Source: Kineosporia sp. NBRC 101731 (GTDB taxonomy: Bacteria > Actinomycetota > Actinomycetes > Actinomycetales > Kineosporiaceae). Taken from it: a DNA stretch of 64,000 bases. Shown in pieces: positions 1-8,415 of the stretch (position 1 is the stretch's first letter; each line of letters begins with the position of its first letter). Position numbers and translations under genes: made by a program. The notes under the pieces were generated by a model that saw only the letters and a program-made list of their open reading frames with translations, made no database searches and had not been told where the DNA came from. The stretch lies in contig NZ_BSTC01000003.1 of assembly GCF_030269305.1 (NCBI RefSeq), positions 434,001 through 498,000 of the forward strand. Direction: 5' to 3'.

Positions 1-2
1 TG

Positions 3-743
3 CTGGACAGCGGTCAGCAGCACCCGCACATGCAGATGGCCCTGGACGAGGTGCTCGCCCGTCAGGTCGGTGCGGGGGAGCGGGCCCCCACCCTGCGGGT
101 GTGGGAGTGGGCGTCCAACTCGGTGATCATCGGGTCTTTCCAGTCGCTGTCCAACGAGGTCGACCTGGAGGCGGCGCAGCGCCACGGCGCCACGGTGGTG
201 CGGCGCATCTCCGGTGGCGGGGCGATGTTCGTCGAGCCCGGCAACACGATCACCTACTCGCTCTACGTGCCCACCACCCTGGTCGAGGGCATGAGCTTCG
301 CCGACTCGTACGCGTTCCTGGACGCCTGGGTGATCCGGGCCCTGCGCGAACTCGGCGTGGACGCCTCCTACGTGCCCCTCAATGACATCGCCTCCCCGTC
401 GGGCAAGATCGGCGGCGCCGCGCAGAAGCGCCTCGCCTCGGGCGCGGTCCTTCACCACGTCACGATGTCGTACGACATCGACGCGCAGAAGATGCTCGAC
501 ATCATCCGGATCGGCCGGGAGAAGCTGTCGGACAAGGGAATCAAGAGCGCGGTCAAGCGCGTCGACCCGATCCGCAGTCAGACCGGCCTGTCCCGCGAGA
601 AGGTCATCGAGGCCATGATCGAGCACTTCCGGGCCAGCTACGGCCTCACCCCGGTGCAGCTCGACGACGCCACCCGGGCCGAGGCCGAGGAATTGGCGAC
701 GAGCAAGTACCGCGACCCGCAGTGGCTGGCCCGGGTGCCGTGA
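3..743 (+). CDS. Lipoate-protein ligase A family protein, 5' end outside the window
   Basis: Cytoplasmic ligase-fold protein that would attach lipoate or a related acyl group to a carrier-domain lysine. Reading stays open from base 3 and the first visible residues (LDSGQQHPHMQMALDE) match the start of the family's catalytic domain, so the true start lies upstream; the first ATG inside is at 30. The motif RRISGGGAMF and the lysine in SGKIGGAAQKR are the family's binding and catalytic signatures. No separate C-terminal accessory domain is evident. Family assignment is strong, but the exact substrate (lipoate versus octanoate transfer) is not resolved. Confidence 0.88.
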   Translation: MDSGQQHPHMQMALDEVLARQVGAGERAPTLRVWEWASNSVIIGSFQSLSNEVDLEAAQRHGATVVRRISGGGAMFVEPGNTITYSLYVPTTLVEGMSFADSYAFLDAWVIRALRELGVDASYVPLNDIASPSGKIGGAAQKRLASGAVLHHVTMSYDIDAQKMLDIIRIGREKLSDKGIKSAVKRVDPIRSQTGLSREKVIEAMIEHFRASYGLTPVQLDDATRAEAEELATSKYRDPQWLARVP

Positions 744-831
744 AACCGGGGCCACCGAGGGTGGTGCCTCCTCACCGAACCGAGTCGTGCATCGTGATGC
801 AGGACGTGGCGGGTAACGAGTTCTGCCGGGC

Positions 832-1323
832 CTAGTTTTTCTGCTTCCTGACGCCGTCGAGCGCCATGCCCAGCACCCGGTCGCGCTGGGCGGGCTCGAC
901 GGCATCGGCTCCGCTGATGCCGCGGATCAGGAACAGGACGTCGTCGAAACTCACATCTCCCCGGGCGCTTCCGGCCTCCTGGGCGCGGGCGAGCAGGGGC
1001 TCGCCGGCGGTGTGGATCAGCTCGCGGGCCGCGACGAACATCGGGGCCTGGTGATTGAGCGCGTCGAAAATGGCCTTCTTGGTGGTGGCGTAGCTGACGA
1101 ACTGCCGCAGCCACGTGGCCAGCGCCTCCCAGGGATCGAGATCCTCCAGCTCGGCGGCTTTCTCGGAGAGGGCCTCGACCTCGTCCAGGTAGACGGCCTC
1201 GAACAGGTGCTGCCGGGTGGGGAAGTTGCGGTAGAGCGTGGCGATGTTGACCCCGGCCCGCCGGGCGACCTCTTCCAGGGACGCCGCCGCCCCGTCGCGG
1301 GCGAACACCCCGCAGCAGGCGGC
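832..1323 (-). pseudogene. TetR-family regulator, N-terminally truncated
   Basis: The reading frame carries a typical TetR helix-turn-helix (SLEEVARRAGVNIATLYRNF) followed by an effector-domain sequence that ends normally. Homology begins abruptly at about AACCGVFARDG; the usual basic N-terminal arm and first helix start are missing. The first available start (GTG, 1338) reads into sequence belonging to the opposite gene. The adjacent plus-strand reductase is cut at the same spot, so I infer a deletion that removed the shared divergent promoter and both N-termini. A regulator without the start of helix 1 is probably not functional. Confidence 0.75.
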
Positions 1324-1831
1324 CGAGCAGGGCGACATCGTCGTGGTGGCGATTCCCCTGACCGCCTACGCGCAGGTGCCGGCCGGGCCCTTGCGCGGCA
1401 AGGTCGTCGTCGACACGGCCAACTACAAGCCCGCCGAGCATCCCGGCCACCTGCCCGCCGTGGACGCCGGTCTCACCACACCTCACGAGCTCATGCAGTT
1501 CCAGCTGCCGGACGCCCACGTGGTGAAGGCGTTCAGCAACATCTTCTTCCGGCACCTGGCCACGCTCGGCCGCCCCGCCGGGGCCCCCGATCGCAGCGCC
1601 CTGCCCATCGCCGGCGACGACACCGAGGCGAAGGCCACGGTCGCGGCGCTGATCGACACGCTCGGCTACGACACCGTGGACGCCGGAGACTTGCGGGAGT
1701 CACGACTTTTCGCCGTGTTCGGCACCCCGGCCAACGGCGCTCACCTCGATCCGGTCGGTGGTTTCGCCGCCCCCGGCCGGCCTGCCTCGGTCGCTGCCGT
1801 GGCCGAGCTTCTGGAGCAGAGCCGCCCGTGA
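1319..1831 (+). pseudogene. NADPH-dependent F420 reductase-type NAD-binding protein, N-terminally truncated
   Basis: From AAEQGDIVVVAIPLTAY onward the protein follows the NADPH-dependent F420 oxidoreductase family (KVVVDTANY, then FQLPDAHVVKAFSNIFF). The first 50-60 residues, including the GxGxxG dinucleotide-binding turn, are absent. The open frame extends back to 1238 only because it reads through the antisense of the TetR gene. The C-terminus ends naturally at 1831. Loss of the Rossmann glycine loop should abolish cofactor binding. It was probably the divergent target gene of the neighbouring TetR. Confidence 0.75.
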
Positions 1832-1872
1832 AGGCCGCCGTCGTCACCGCCTGCGGTGGGGCGCCGCACTAG
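1828..1872 (+). pseudogene. Possible N-terminal stub of a zinc-type alcohol dehydrogenase
   Basis: A GTG overlapping the stop of the reductase opens a 14-codon frame (VKAAVVTACGGAPH) that resembles the start of medium-chain dehydrogenase/quinone reductase proteins, then stops at TAG where ATPase-like sequence begins. This suggests another deletion junction near 1870. The match is short, so this is only a suggestion. Confidence 0.35.
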
Positions 1873-3162
1873 CTGGGCCTCCCGGATCCTTCTGCGGCGG
1901 CTCGCCCGTGCCACCGGTGCCCTCTATCACCAGGCGCAAGAGGTGGATCGGGTCCAGGCCCTGGCTCGCTTCGCCGACGATATCGGGGTTTCTCTGGGAA
2001 TCGGCCGGGGGCAGCTGCACTTCGGTGATGGGGAGACGGCTCTACGGACAGCTCTGGCTTACCCCGGGCGTGGATCGTAAACGCTGCCCTCGCCGGGGGC
2101 CTCGGGGCCCGGGCGGATTATCGTCATCGACGAACTTCCGTATCTGCTGGCCCATTCGCCGGAGATTCAGAGCGTCCTTCAGGAGATCTACGGCGAGTCG
2201 CGCGACCAGGGGCACTATCCACCGGCAGCGGTCATCATCTGTGGGTTGGCGCTGTCCGCAATGTCCGAACTGCTCTCCGGTTCCAAGGCCATGCGGGGGC
2301 GAGCGCAACTGGACATGACGCTGCGTCCTTCCAACTACCGGCTGGCCCGCCGGTACTGGGGTGTCGAGGATCCGGCGGTTGCCTTTCAGCTCGACGCGGT
2401 TCTGGGCGGAACCGCCGGGTACAAGCCGCTGGTCGCCGCTGCCCCACCCGCACGATCCGATGAAATCCCCGGCTGGCTGGCTGCATCCGTACCGAACCCG
2501 GCGCACGCCCTGTTTCAGGAGACGGACTACCTACCCCCTGCAGGTACTCGAGTCCGCCGGGTTCCTGAACAAGGTAGAAGACCTTCTGACCCAGAAGAGG
2601 CCGCTGTACTACATCGCCGACCCGATCATCCGGTTCGGGGAGGGCGTGATCGAGCCCTATCGAGCCTTGTTGGAGGAAGGCGACGTCGACGCGGTCTGGA
2701 ATCGGGCGGCCTCGGCATTCTCGTCCGGGGTTCTGGGGCCACACTTCGAGCAGCTTGCTCTGACCTGGACCGCCCGGTACTCCGGTGACCGACCCGGTAC
2801 TCCGGTGACCGATGGGGCCAGGAGATCGGCCGGACCGGCCCCGCCGTGGTCAACGACGCCGCCGGTCGGTCCCAGCACCATCTCGATGTCATGGCTTTCG
2901 AACGCAACACTCAGAGGTTCGACGTCAAGGCCCGGATCGTCATGCTCGGGGAGGCGAATCGACGAACCGCAACCGCACATCTGCGGATCTTGACCGTCTC
3001 GAGCGGATCCGCGGCCTGCTGGTCACCCGGGGGTGGGACGCCGAGGCCGCCCACCTGGCCATCTTCAGCCGGGAAGGCTTCGATCAGCACCTGACGCAGA
3101 TCGCGGCCGAACGACCCGACGTCCATCTCATCGGTCTGGACGATCTCTACGAGCCCGGGTGA
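1873..3162 (+). pseudogene. AAA-type ATPase with C-terminal nuclease-like (DUF234-type) domain, multiply disrupted
   Basis: Pieces in order resemble the archaeal-type ATPase/DUF234 family: ILLRRLARATG after a degraded P-loop, the Walker B-like RIIVIDELPYLL (about 2114), the fold-switch region around TLRPSNYRLARRYW, a winged-helix remnant, and a C-terminal domain ending in LIGLDDLYEPG. At least four lesions are visible: an in-frame TAA at 2078-2080; an internal deletion near 2536 joining QETDYL to YPLQVLESAG; a 20-bp tandem duplication at 2773-2812 that shifts the frame; and a single-base loss near 2957 that turns the nuclease-type GEAK motif into GEAN and shifts the frame again. Removing one duplicate copy restores continuous reading (ARYSGDRWGQEIGRTG). 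The gene is clearly dead. Confidence 0.85.
2773..2812 (+). repeat. 20-bp perfect tandem duplication
   Basis: Two identical, directly adjacent 20-bp units (2773-2792 and 2793-2812) inside the ATPase pseudogene. Because 20 is not a multiple of three, the second copy breaks the reading frame; deleting it restores a continuous protein. Confidence 0.97.
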
Positions 3163-3173
3163 GGATGGCCGCC

Positions 3174-4334
3174 TCACCCCTGGTGCACAGCGGCGTGGGC
3201 CAGCGACATTTCTTCCAGGACATGCCGGATCAGGTTCAGGGGGACCGGGATCAGGGGCATCTCGGAGGTTCCCGCCGGCCGGCCGAGATCGTGCAGGATG
3301 ACCAGGGCCGCCTCGTCGGCCTTCAGCGGCAGGTATCCGCGTTTGTTGTCGGCCCGGATTGCCGTCATCATCCGCTCGATCTCGATCCCGGGCGGAATGG
3401 TCTGCGGGGCACCGAGTACCTGGGCCAACTCGGTGTGGACGGCCAGAGTCTCCGGTCGCATCAGGCCCATCTCCACCGAGATCCGGGCCGCGGCGATCAT
3501 GCCGAACATGACCGACGCACCGTGGGAGAAACCCTCGGCGCCCCGCCGGCGCCGGTCACAGAGTTCGAGCGCGTGCCCGACGGTGTGCCCGTACTCGAGC
3601 ACCAGACCGCGGCCCTGTTCGTGGGGGTCGTCGAAGGTCACGGCCGTCTTGACGGCCAGGCTCTCCTCCAGCAGCCAGAGCATCGACTCCGGTTCGTCCA
3701 GCCGCCCGGAGGAGGCCAGGGCCCGCAGCCGGTCGATGGACCCGGGCCGGACCGCCAGGCAGTTCTTCGTGGCTTCCCCCAGCCCGGAACGTAGTTCGCG
3801 GTCGGGCAGGCTCTGCAGCATCTGCACGTCGAGGTAGACGGCATTCGGGGTGAGGAAGGTGCCGAAGGTGTTCATGCCCCGGCTGCTGTTGATCGCCTGC
3901 TGCAGGGAAATCACCGAGTCCATGGCGGCGAGGGTGGTCGTCGGCACGTGCACGAGCCGGACCCCGCTGAAGAGCAGGGCGGCCACCAGACCGGCCAGAT
4001 TGCCCGGGGCGCCCCCACCGAATCCGATGACCACGGACCGCCGGGTGGCCCCGTCCGTGATCGCCTGCTCCAGATGTTCCGACAGGCTGAGGATCGACTT
4101 CGCCGCATCCCCCGGGGGGACGCTGAGCAGGGTCACGGGGGCCAGCGAGCTCAGGCCGGGCAGGAACTGCGAGCCGTGCAGATTCAGCACGGTGCCATCG
4201 GTCACGACGATGAACCGGTCGGCGTCGAGGTGCTTCATCGACTCCAGAATCGCTGGTACACAGTTAATTCCGTAGTGATAGGGATAGCTGATGTCGCCCA
4301 CGTGGATCAGCTTGGTGTTCAGGTTGTTCGTCAC
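3174..4334 (-). CDS. 2-deoxy-scyllo-inosose synthase-type sugar phosphate cyclase
   Basis: Member of the dehydroquinate-synthase superfamily that would cyclise glucose 6-phosphate to 2-deoxy-scyllo-inosose, the first step of 2-deoxystreptamine synthesis. Visible features: the NAD-binding GFGGGAPGNLAGLVAALL, VHVPTTTLAAMDSV, the metal-binding histidines in LEYGHTVGHALEL and FSHGASV, and DNKRGYLPL near the C-terminus. GAPGN rather than the dehydroquinate synthase GVVGD, and the LIPVPLNLIRHVL tail, favour the BtrC/NeoC type. Length (386 residues) is normal. GTG start with an AAGGA ribosome site 6 bases upstream. No aminotransferase or glycosyltransferase partner lies nearby. Another sugar phosphate cyclase specificity remains possible. 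Confidence 0.8.
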   Translation of the reverse strand: MTNNLNTKLIHVGDISYPYHYGINCVPAILESMKHLDADRFIVVTDGTVLNLHGSQFLPGLSSLAPVTLLSVPPGDAAKSILSLSEHLEQAITDGATRRSVVIGFGGGAPGNLAGLVAALLFSGVRLVHVPTTTLAAMDSVISLQQAINSSRGMNTFGTFLTPNAVYLDVQMLQSLPDRELRSGLGEATKNCLAVRPGSIDRLRALASSGRLDEPESMLWLLEESLAVKTAVTFDDPHEQGRGLVLEYGHTVGHALELCDRRRRGAEGFSHGASVMFGMIAAARISVEMGLMRPETLAVHTELAQVLGAPQTIPPGIEIERMMTAIRADNKRGYLPLKADEAALVILHDLGRPAGTSEMPLIPVPLNLIRHVLEEMSLAHAAVHQG

Positions 4335-4478
4335 GACGTTCCTTCTCGACGTTCAGGTACGGCACCGCCCCCGCACCGCTGATGAATCCAGTAGCGGGGC
4401 GAAGGGGGCGATGTGAACCCGTCGTTGACAGGAAAACGACGACCGGAAGGCTCTTTCTGACGAAACTCTGACAGCCGC

Positions 4479-5585
4479 TCAGCTGTAGTCGGCGCTCACC
4501 GTCCGGGTCGTGCCGTCGAGGCGGATCGTGCCGCCGTGGGGCAGGATCCACTGCGGGCGGGTGTGGCCGAAGGGCACCCCGACACAGACCACGGCGTCGG
4601 GGTTGTACCGGGTCACCTGCTCGATGACGGTGTCTCGCTGTTCGGCGCGCAGTTTCGCGCGGTCGTCGGCCGAGGGCGCGTCCGTGCCCAGGGCACTCGT
4701 CGGCGGACGGGCCACCAGCACCCCGGCCACGGCCCCCAGCAGACCGCGTTCGCCGAGCCCCCGCACCCAGCGCTTCACCGTGTCTGCCGTCGGGATCTCC
4801 TCGCTGGTCTCCAGCAGCAGCACACCACCTTCGAGGTCGGCTACGTCGGGCAGGCGACCAGCCAGGGCGAGCTGGTCGATGACTTCCAGGCAGCCGCCCC
4901 AGCTGCGCCCCTCGGCCACCACCTCCGGCCCGGCCCAGGCCCACGGTTCGGTCGTCTCACGCTCGCCGAACTCGGTCAGCGCCCGGGGATCGGTCCAGGA
5001 GACGCCGAAGTCTTCCGCCTGGCCCGGATCGGTGATCTCCAGGATCCCGCCGTCGAGCAGGGCCGCGCGCAACGACATCAGGTGCACGTCGTCGAGGTGC
5101 GGGCCCGGCCCGAGGTGCACCTGGGTCGAACCGCCGTAGTAGCTGGGCACACCCAGGTTCCACAGGAAGGTGTGGAGGTTGGTGTTGTCGCTGTAGCCCA
5201 GGAACGGCTTGGGGTTCGCGGCCACCACCTGCGCGTCCAGGTGCGGGACGACCGTGATCTGGTCGTCACCACCGATCGTCGCGAGCACGGCCCGGATCGT
5301 CGGGTCGGCGAAGGCGGCCGTGACGTCGGCGGCCCGGTCCTGCGCGCTCGCCCCGAGCTGACGTGTCGTCGGGTACTCGACCGGGATCAGCCCGGTAGCC
5401 TCGGTAAGGCGCCGTAGCGCCTGCTCGTGGACGGCCTCGGACACTGCGGGGGCGGCGAACGCCGGCGACAGGATCGCCACCCGATCACCCGGTTGGGCCT
5501 TCGCAACCCCGGCAAAGCTGTGCTCACTCATCGGGTCATTCAACCAGCGGGACATCTTGGGACGCAGGTCAGTTTCGGTGACCAT
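4479..5585 (-). CDS. Peptidase S66 family protein (LD-carboxypeptidase/MccF-like)
   Basis: Serine peptidase of the S66 family, which cleaves LD-peptide bonds in peptidoglycan fragments or, in MccF-type members, detoxifies microcin C-like aminoacyl nucleotides. The nucleophile serine sits in FLGYSDNTNLH; the later GGVLLLETSEE and GHTRPQW segments supply the expected Glu and His. I chose ATG 5585 because GAGGA lies just upstream and the stop of the XRE gene is only 8 bases away, implying coupling; ATGs at 5555 and 5531 are alternatives. Its pairing with a regulator, without a lysis or recycling gene, fits MccF-like resistance a little better than cell-wall recycling. Confidence 0.85.
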   Translation of the reverse strand: MVTETDLRPKMSRWLNDPMSEHSFAGVAKAQPGDRVAILSPAFAAPAVSEAVHEQALRRLTEATGLIPVEYPTTRQLGASAQDRAADVTAAFADPTIRAVLATIGGDDQITVVPHLDAQVVAANPKPFLGYSDNTNLHTFLWNLGVPSYYGGSTQVHLGPGPHLDDVHLMSLRAALLDGGILEITDPGQAEDFGVSWTDPRALTEFGERETTEPWAWAGPEVVAEGRSWGGCLEVIDQLALAGRLPDVADLEGGVLLLETSEEIPTADTVKRWVRGLGERGLLGAVAGVLVARPPTSALGTDAPSADDRAKLRAEQRDTVIEQVTRYNPDAVVCVGVPFGHTRPQWILPHGGTIRLDGTTRTVSADYS

Positions 5586-5593
5586 CCGCGTCC

Positions 5594-6475
5594 TCAGTGG
5601 GAGGTCTGGGTCTGGGGGGCCGACCAGCTGGCGAGCAGCCGCAGGCGCTCCTCGTCGGCGGAGCCGGGCTCGGCGGTGCAGACCGTCATCATCTCGGCCT
5701 CCTGCACGGAGATCGGCAGGTTCATCGAGTGGTAGGCCAGTGTCAGCGGGCCGGCGGTGGGGTGGCGGAAGAGCTTGGTACCGCGGTTGTGGATGACGAC
5801 GTTGTGCGCGGCCCAGCGGGTGCGGAACTCCGGGCTGGCCTGCGACAGTTCGGTCACCAGGTCGGTGATACCGGTGTCGCAGTGGTCGCGGCCGGCTTCG
5901 GTGCGCAACAGCCCCACGAGTACGTCGGCCGTGATGTGCCAGTTGCCGTAGAAGTCCTGGGCGCCCGGGTCGGTGAAGTGGTAGCGGGCCAGGTTCGCCT
6001 GGCCGTGCTCGCGGGTGGTGGGGCTCTCGAGCATGGGGGAGTACAGGGCCCGGCCGAGCGGGTTGATGGCCAGGACGTCGAGGCGCTTGTTGCTGACCAT
6101 CGCGCTGGAGAGGGCCATGCTGTCGAGCAGCCACTGCACGGTCGGCGGCAGGTCGGTGGCCTCGCGGGAACCGCAGGTGCGGTCGGGCTCGTCGGCGCGG
6201 GCGGCCCGGGCCAGGTCGAACAGATAGATCCGCTCCTCGTCGTCGAGCCTCAGAGCGCGGGCCACGGCGTCGAGCACGTCGTAGGAGACGTCGGCGATGT
6301 GGCCCTTCTCCAGACGGGCGTACCACTCGCTGCTGACCCCGGCGAGCACGGCGACCTCCTCGCGGCGCAGCCCCGGCACGCGGCGGTGACCCGAAACGGG
6401 CAGACCGGCCTGAGCCGGGGTGATGCGGGCCCGGCGGCTCATCAGGAAGTCACGGACGGCAGGTCGGTTGTTCAC
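5594..6475 (-). CDS. XRE-family regulator with MmyB-like ligand-binding domain
   Basis: N-terminal HTH (VPGLRREEVAVLAGVSSEWYARLEKG) followed by the MmyB-type domain seen in many actinomycete regulators (WLLDSMALSSAMVSNKRLDVLAINPLGRALY, then FRTRWAAHNV and FRHPTAGPLTLAY). The GTG at 6475 gives VNNRPAVRDFLMSRRA, the usual family start, and 293 residues; a longer frame to 6571 adds an unlikely extension across the divergent promoter. Its 3' end is coupled to the S66 peptidase, and it is divergent from a zinc dehydrogenase that is a likely target. Effector unknown. Confidence 0.88.
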   Translation of the reverse strand: MNNRPAVRDFLMSRRARITPAQAGLPVSGHRRVPGLRREEVAVLAGVSSEWYARLEKGHIADVSYDVLDAVARALRLDDEERIYLFDLARAARADEPDRTCGSREATDLPPTVQWLLDSMALSSAMVSNKRLDVLAINPLGRALYSPMLESPTTREHGQANLARYHFTDPGAQDFYGNWHITADVLVGLLRTEAGRDHCDTGITDLVTELSQASPEFRTRWAAHNVVIHNRGTKLFRHPTAGPLTLAYHSMNLPISVQEAEMMTVCTAEPGSADEERLRLLASWSAPQTQTSH

Positions 6476-6620
6476 GTCGTCCACGGTACGTCGGGTTCCC
6501 GCCCTCAGGGAGGTGGTGTCTCTACCCCCTGTCATCTGAGCCTGTCGCCCTGATCGCATCGCGACTTGCATGGTGATCGGCCCGGTTCCGGGCCGTCATC
6601 GAATTCAGGAGACAAGAGCC

Positions 6621-7658
6621 ATGCGTGCAACCCTGATGTACGGCGCCGGCGACGTGCGCATCGAGAACGTCCCCGACTCCGTGATCGCCCTGCCGACCGA
6701 CGCCGTGGTCCGCGTGACCGCCGCCTGCATCTGCGGCTCGGACCTGTGGCCCTACGGCCAGATGCCCGCCGGGTCGGGCCCGGCCCGGATGGGCCACGAG
6801 TTCATCGGTGTCGTGGAGGAGACCGGGTCGGAGGTCACGTCGGTCCGTCGGGGCGACCTGGTCGTCTCGCCGTGGGTCTTCAGCGACGGCACCTGCGAGT
6901 ACTGCCAGGAAGGGCTGACCACGTCGTGCGTGCACGGCGGACTGTGGGGCTACGGGCCGCACGAGGGGGCCCAGGCCGAGGCGATCCGGGTTCCCTACGC
7001 CGACGGCACGCTGGTCAAGCTGCCGGTCGCGGCCGACTCGGCCCTGATCCCGTCCCTGCTCACCCTGTCGGACGTGTTCGGCACCGGCCACCACGCCGCC
7101 GTGCGCGGCGGGGTCACGGCGGGCTCGAGCGTCACCGTGATCGGTGACGGCGCGGTCGGTCTGCTGGCCGTGCTCGCCGCCAAGCGTCTGGGCGCGCAGG
7201 AGATCCTGCTGATGGGCCGGCACCAGGCCCGCACCGACCTGGGCCGGGAGTTCGGTGCCACCGAGGTGATCGCCGCCCGCGGCGACGAAGGGGTCGAAGG
7301 GGTGCGGGAACTCACGGGTGGCCAGGGGACGTCGGTGGTCATCGAGGCGGTCGGCAGCCGGTCGGCCTACGACCAAGCGGTCGGGGCCGTGCGCAACGGC
7401 GGAACGATCAGCCGGGTCGGCGTGCCGCAGTACGAGGAGGCCCCGATCGGCCTGGGCAGCCTGTTCTTCCGCAACGTACGGCTCACCGGTGGGGCCGCGC
7501 CGACGCGGGCTTACATCAACGAGCTGATGCCGGCTGTTCTTGACGGGAGCATCAATCCGGGAAAGGTTTTCGACGTGAGCACCGACCTGGACGGGGTGGC
7601 CGCCGGATACCGGCAGATGGCCGACCGCACGAGCCTGAAGGTGCTCGTGCGGCCCTGA
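6621..7658 (+). CDS. Zinc-dependent alcohol dehydrogenase family protein
   Basis: Medium-chain dehydrogenase: catalytic-zinc ligands in CICGSDLWPY and MGHEFIGVVEE, structural-zinc cysteine region (CEYCQEGLTTSCVHGG), and a Rossmann turn VIGDGAVGLLAV. NAD(P)-dependent oxidation of an unidentified alcohol or reduction of its carbonyl is expected. ATG at 6621 follows AGGAGA; 345 residues is normal. It diverges from the XRE/MmyB gene across about 145 bp, a very common arrangement in which the regulator controls the oxidoreductase. A hairpin at 7670-7696 probably ends its transcript. Confidence 0.9.
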   Translation: MRATLMYGAGDVRIENVPDSVIALPTDAVVRVTAACICGSDLWPYGQMPAGSGPARMGHEFIGVVEETGSEVTSVRRGDLVVSPWVFSDGTCEYCQEGLTTSCVHGGLWGYGPHEGAQAEAIRVPYADGTLVKLPVAADSALIPSLLTLSDVFGTGHHAAVRGGVTAGSSVTVIGDGAVGLLAVLAAKRLGAQEILLMGRHQARTDLGREFGATEVIAARGDEGVEGVRELTGGQGTSVVIEAVGSRSAYDQAVGAVRNGGTISRVGVPQYEEAPIGLGSLFFRNVRLTGGAAPTRAYINELMPAVLDGSINPGKVFDVSTDLDGVAAGYRQMADRTSLKVLVRP

Positions 7659-7669
7659 TGCCCGGTGGG

Positions 7670-7696
7670 GATGCCGGGCTTGCGCGGCCCGGCATC
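7670..7696 (+). terminator. Hairpin terminator after the dehydrogenase gene
   Basis: Inverted repeat with 10-bp perfect arms (GATGCCGGGC / GCCCGGCATC) and a 7-base loop, 11 bases past the stop codon. No U-tract, as is common in high-GC actinomycetes. Confidence 0.7.
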
Positions 7697-7793
7697 TCGA
7701 ATCTGCACGCCTCGCGGTCCCTGGCCGCGCTCGACGCGGTGCCCTCGCGCTCCTCGCAGGTGTCGTTCGGGTGACTCCAGAGGCTGCTTTCTC

Positions 7794-7824
7794 TTACACG
7801 TGTTAAATTTCTTACGTGTGTAAG
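7794..7824 (+). promoter_or_regulatory. Paired palindromes, probable TetR operator
   Basis: Two similar palindromes lie just upstream of the TetR gene: TTACACGTGTTAA (7794-7806) and CTTACGTGTGTAAG (7811-7824). The second has perfect 5-bp arms and the first is built round an ACACGTGT core. Spacing and position suit an autoregulatory TetR operator. The second site overlaps the GTG at 7816, arguing that translation starts downstream at 7846. Confidence 0.6.
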
Positions 7825-7845
7825 ACGGAGCGCGAGAACCCCATC

Positions 7846-8385
7846 GTGACCCGGTCGCGGGCTGCGCTGATCGGGGCGGCGACCGTGCTGCTGGATGAAC
7901 GGGACGCCTCGGCGATCTCCGTCAAGGATGTCGTCGAGACCGCGGCGATGAGCCGCCCCACCTTCTACCAGCACTTCGCCGACCTGGGAGCGTTGTTCGC
8001 GGCTGCCGGTCTGGTGCGTCTGGAGCAGTCGATGGCCGGTATCGAGCCGGCCGTGCAGGCCCCGAGGGGTCTGCACGAGGCGTTCGCACCGGTGCTGATG
8101 GTCATCGTCGACCGGATGCAGCCGCACGCGGAGTTCTATTCCCGCGTTAACGGTAGCTCCGGTGGGCAGCTCTTCCACGCGGGTGTCGTGGCGTCCACGG
8201 CGATGCGTCTGCGGCGTGAGCCGTTGCTCCAGTCGTGGGCGCACCGTGACGACATCTTCTGGGAGTTCTTCGCGGCGGGGGTGGTGTGGGCGCTGACCCG
8301 TCATCTGAATGCCGTCTCCGCCGGTGAGTCGTCCCACGTGGCGGCCGATCTCGCGGGCATCTTCGACTTCGTCTTCACCCGCTGA
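7846..8385 (+). CDS. TetR/AcrR-family regulator
   Basis: HTH residues SVKDVVETAAMSRPTFYQHF near the N-terminus, then a helical effector domain with no family signature I recognise. GTG 7846 is preferred (GGAGCG about 10 bases upstream, outside the palindromes); GTG 7816 would add ten residues. The next gene, a quinone-reductase-type dehydrogenase, starts 30 bases after the stop on the same strand, so the two are probably co-transcribed and repressed through the upstream palindromes. Confidence 0.85.
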   Translation: MTRSRAALIGAATVLLDERDASAISVKDVVETAAMSRPTFYQHFADLGALFAAAGLVRLEQSMAGIEPAVQAPRGLHEAFAPVLMVIVDRMQPHAEFYSRVNGSSGGQLFHAGVVASTAMRLRREPLLQSWAHRDDIFWEFFAAGVVWALTRHLNAVSAGESSHVAADLAGIFDFVFTR

Positions 8386-8415
8386 CCCGACCCGAAAGTG
8401 AGAGCTGAGAACATC

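Noticed and set aside
5586-6326. Extended start of the S66 peptidase frame
   Set aside because: The upstream part overlaps the XRE gene in another frame and shows no homology; the ATG at 5585 has a ribosome site.
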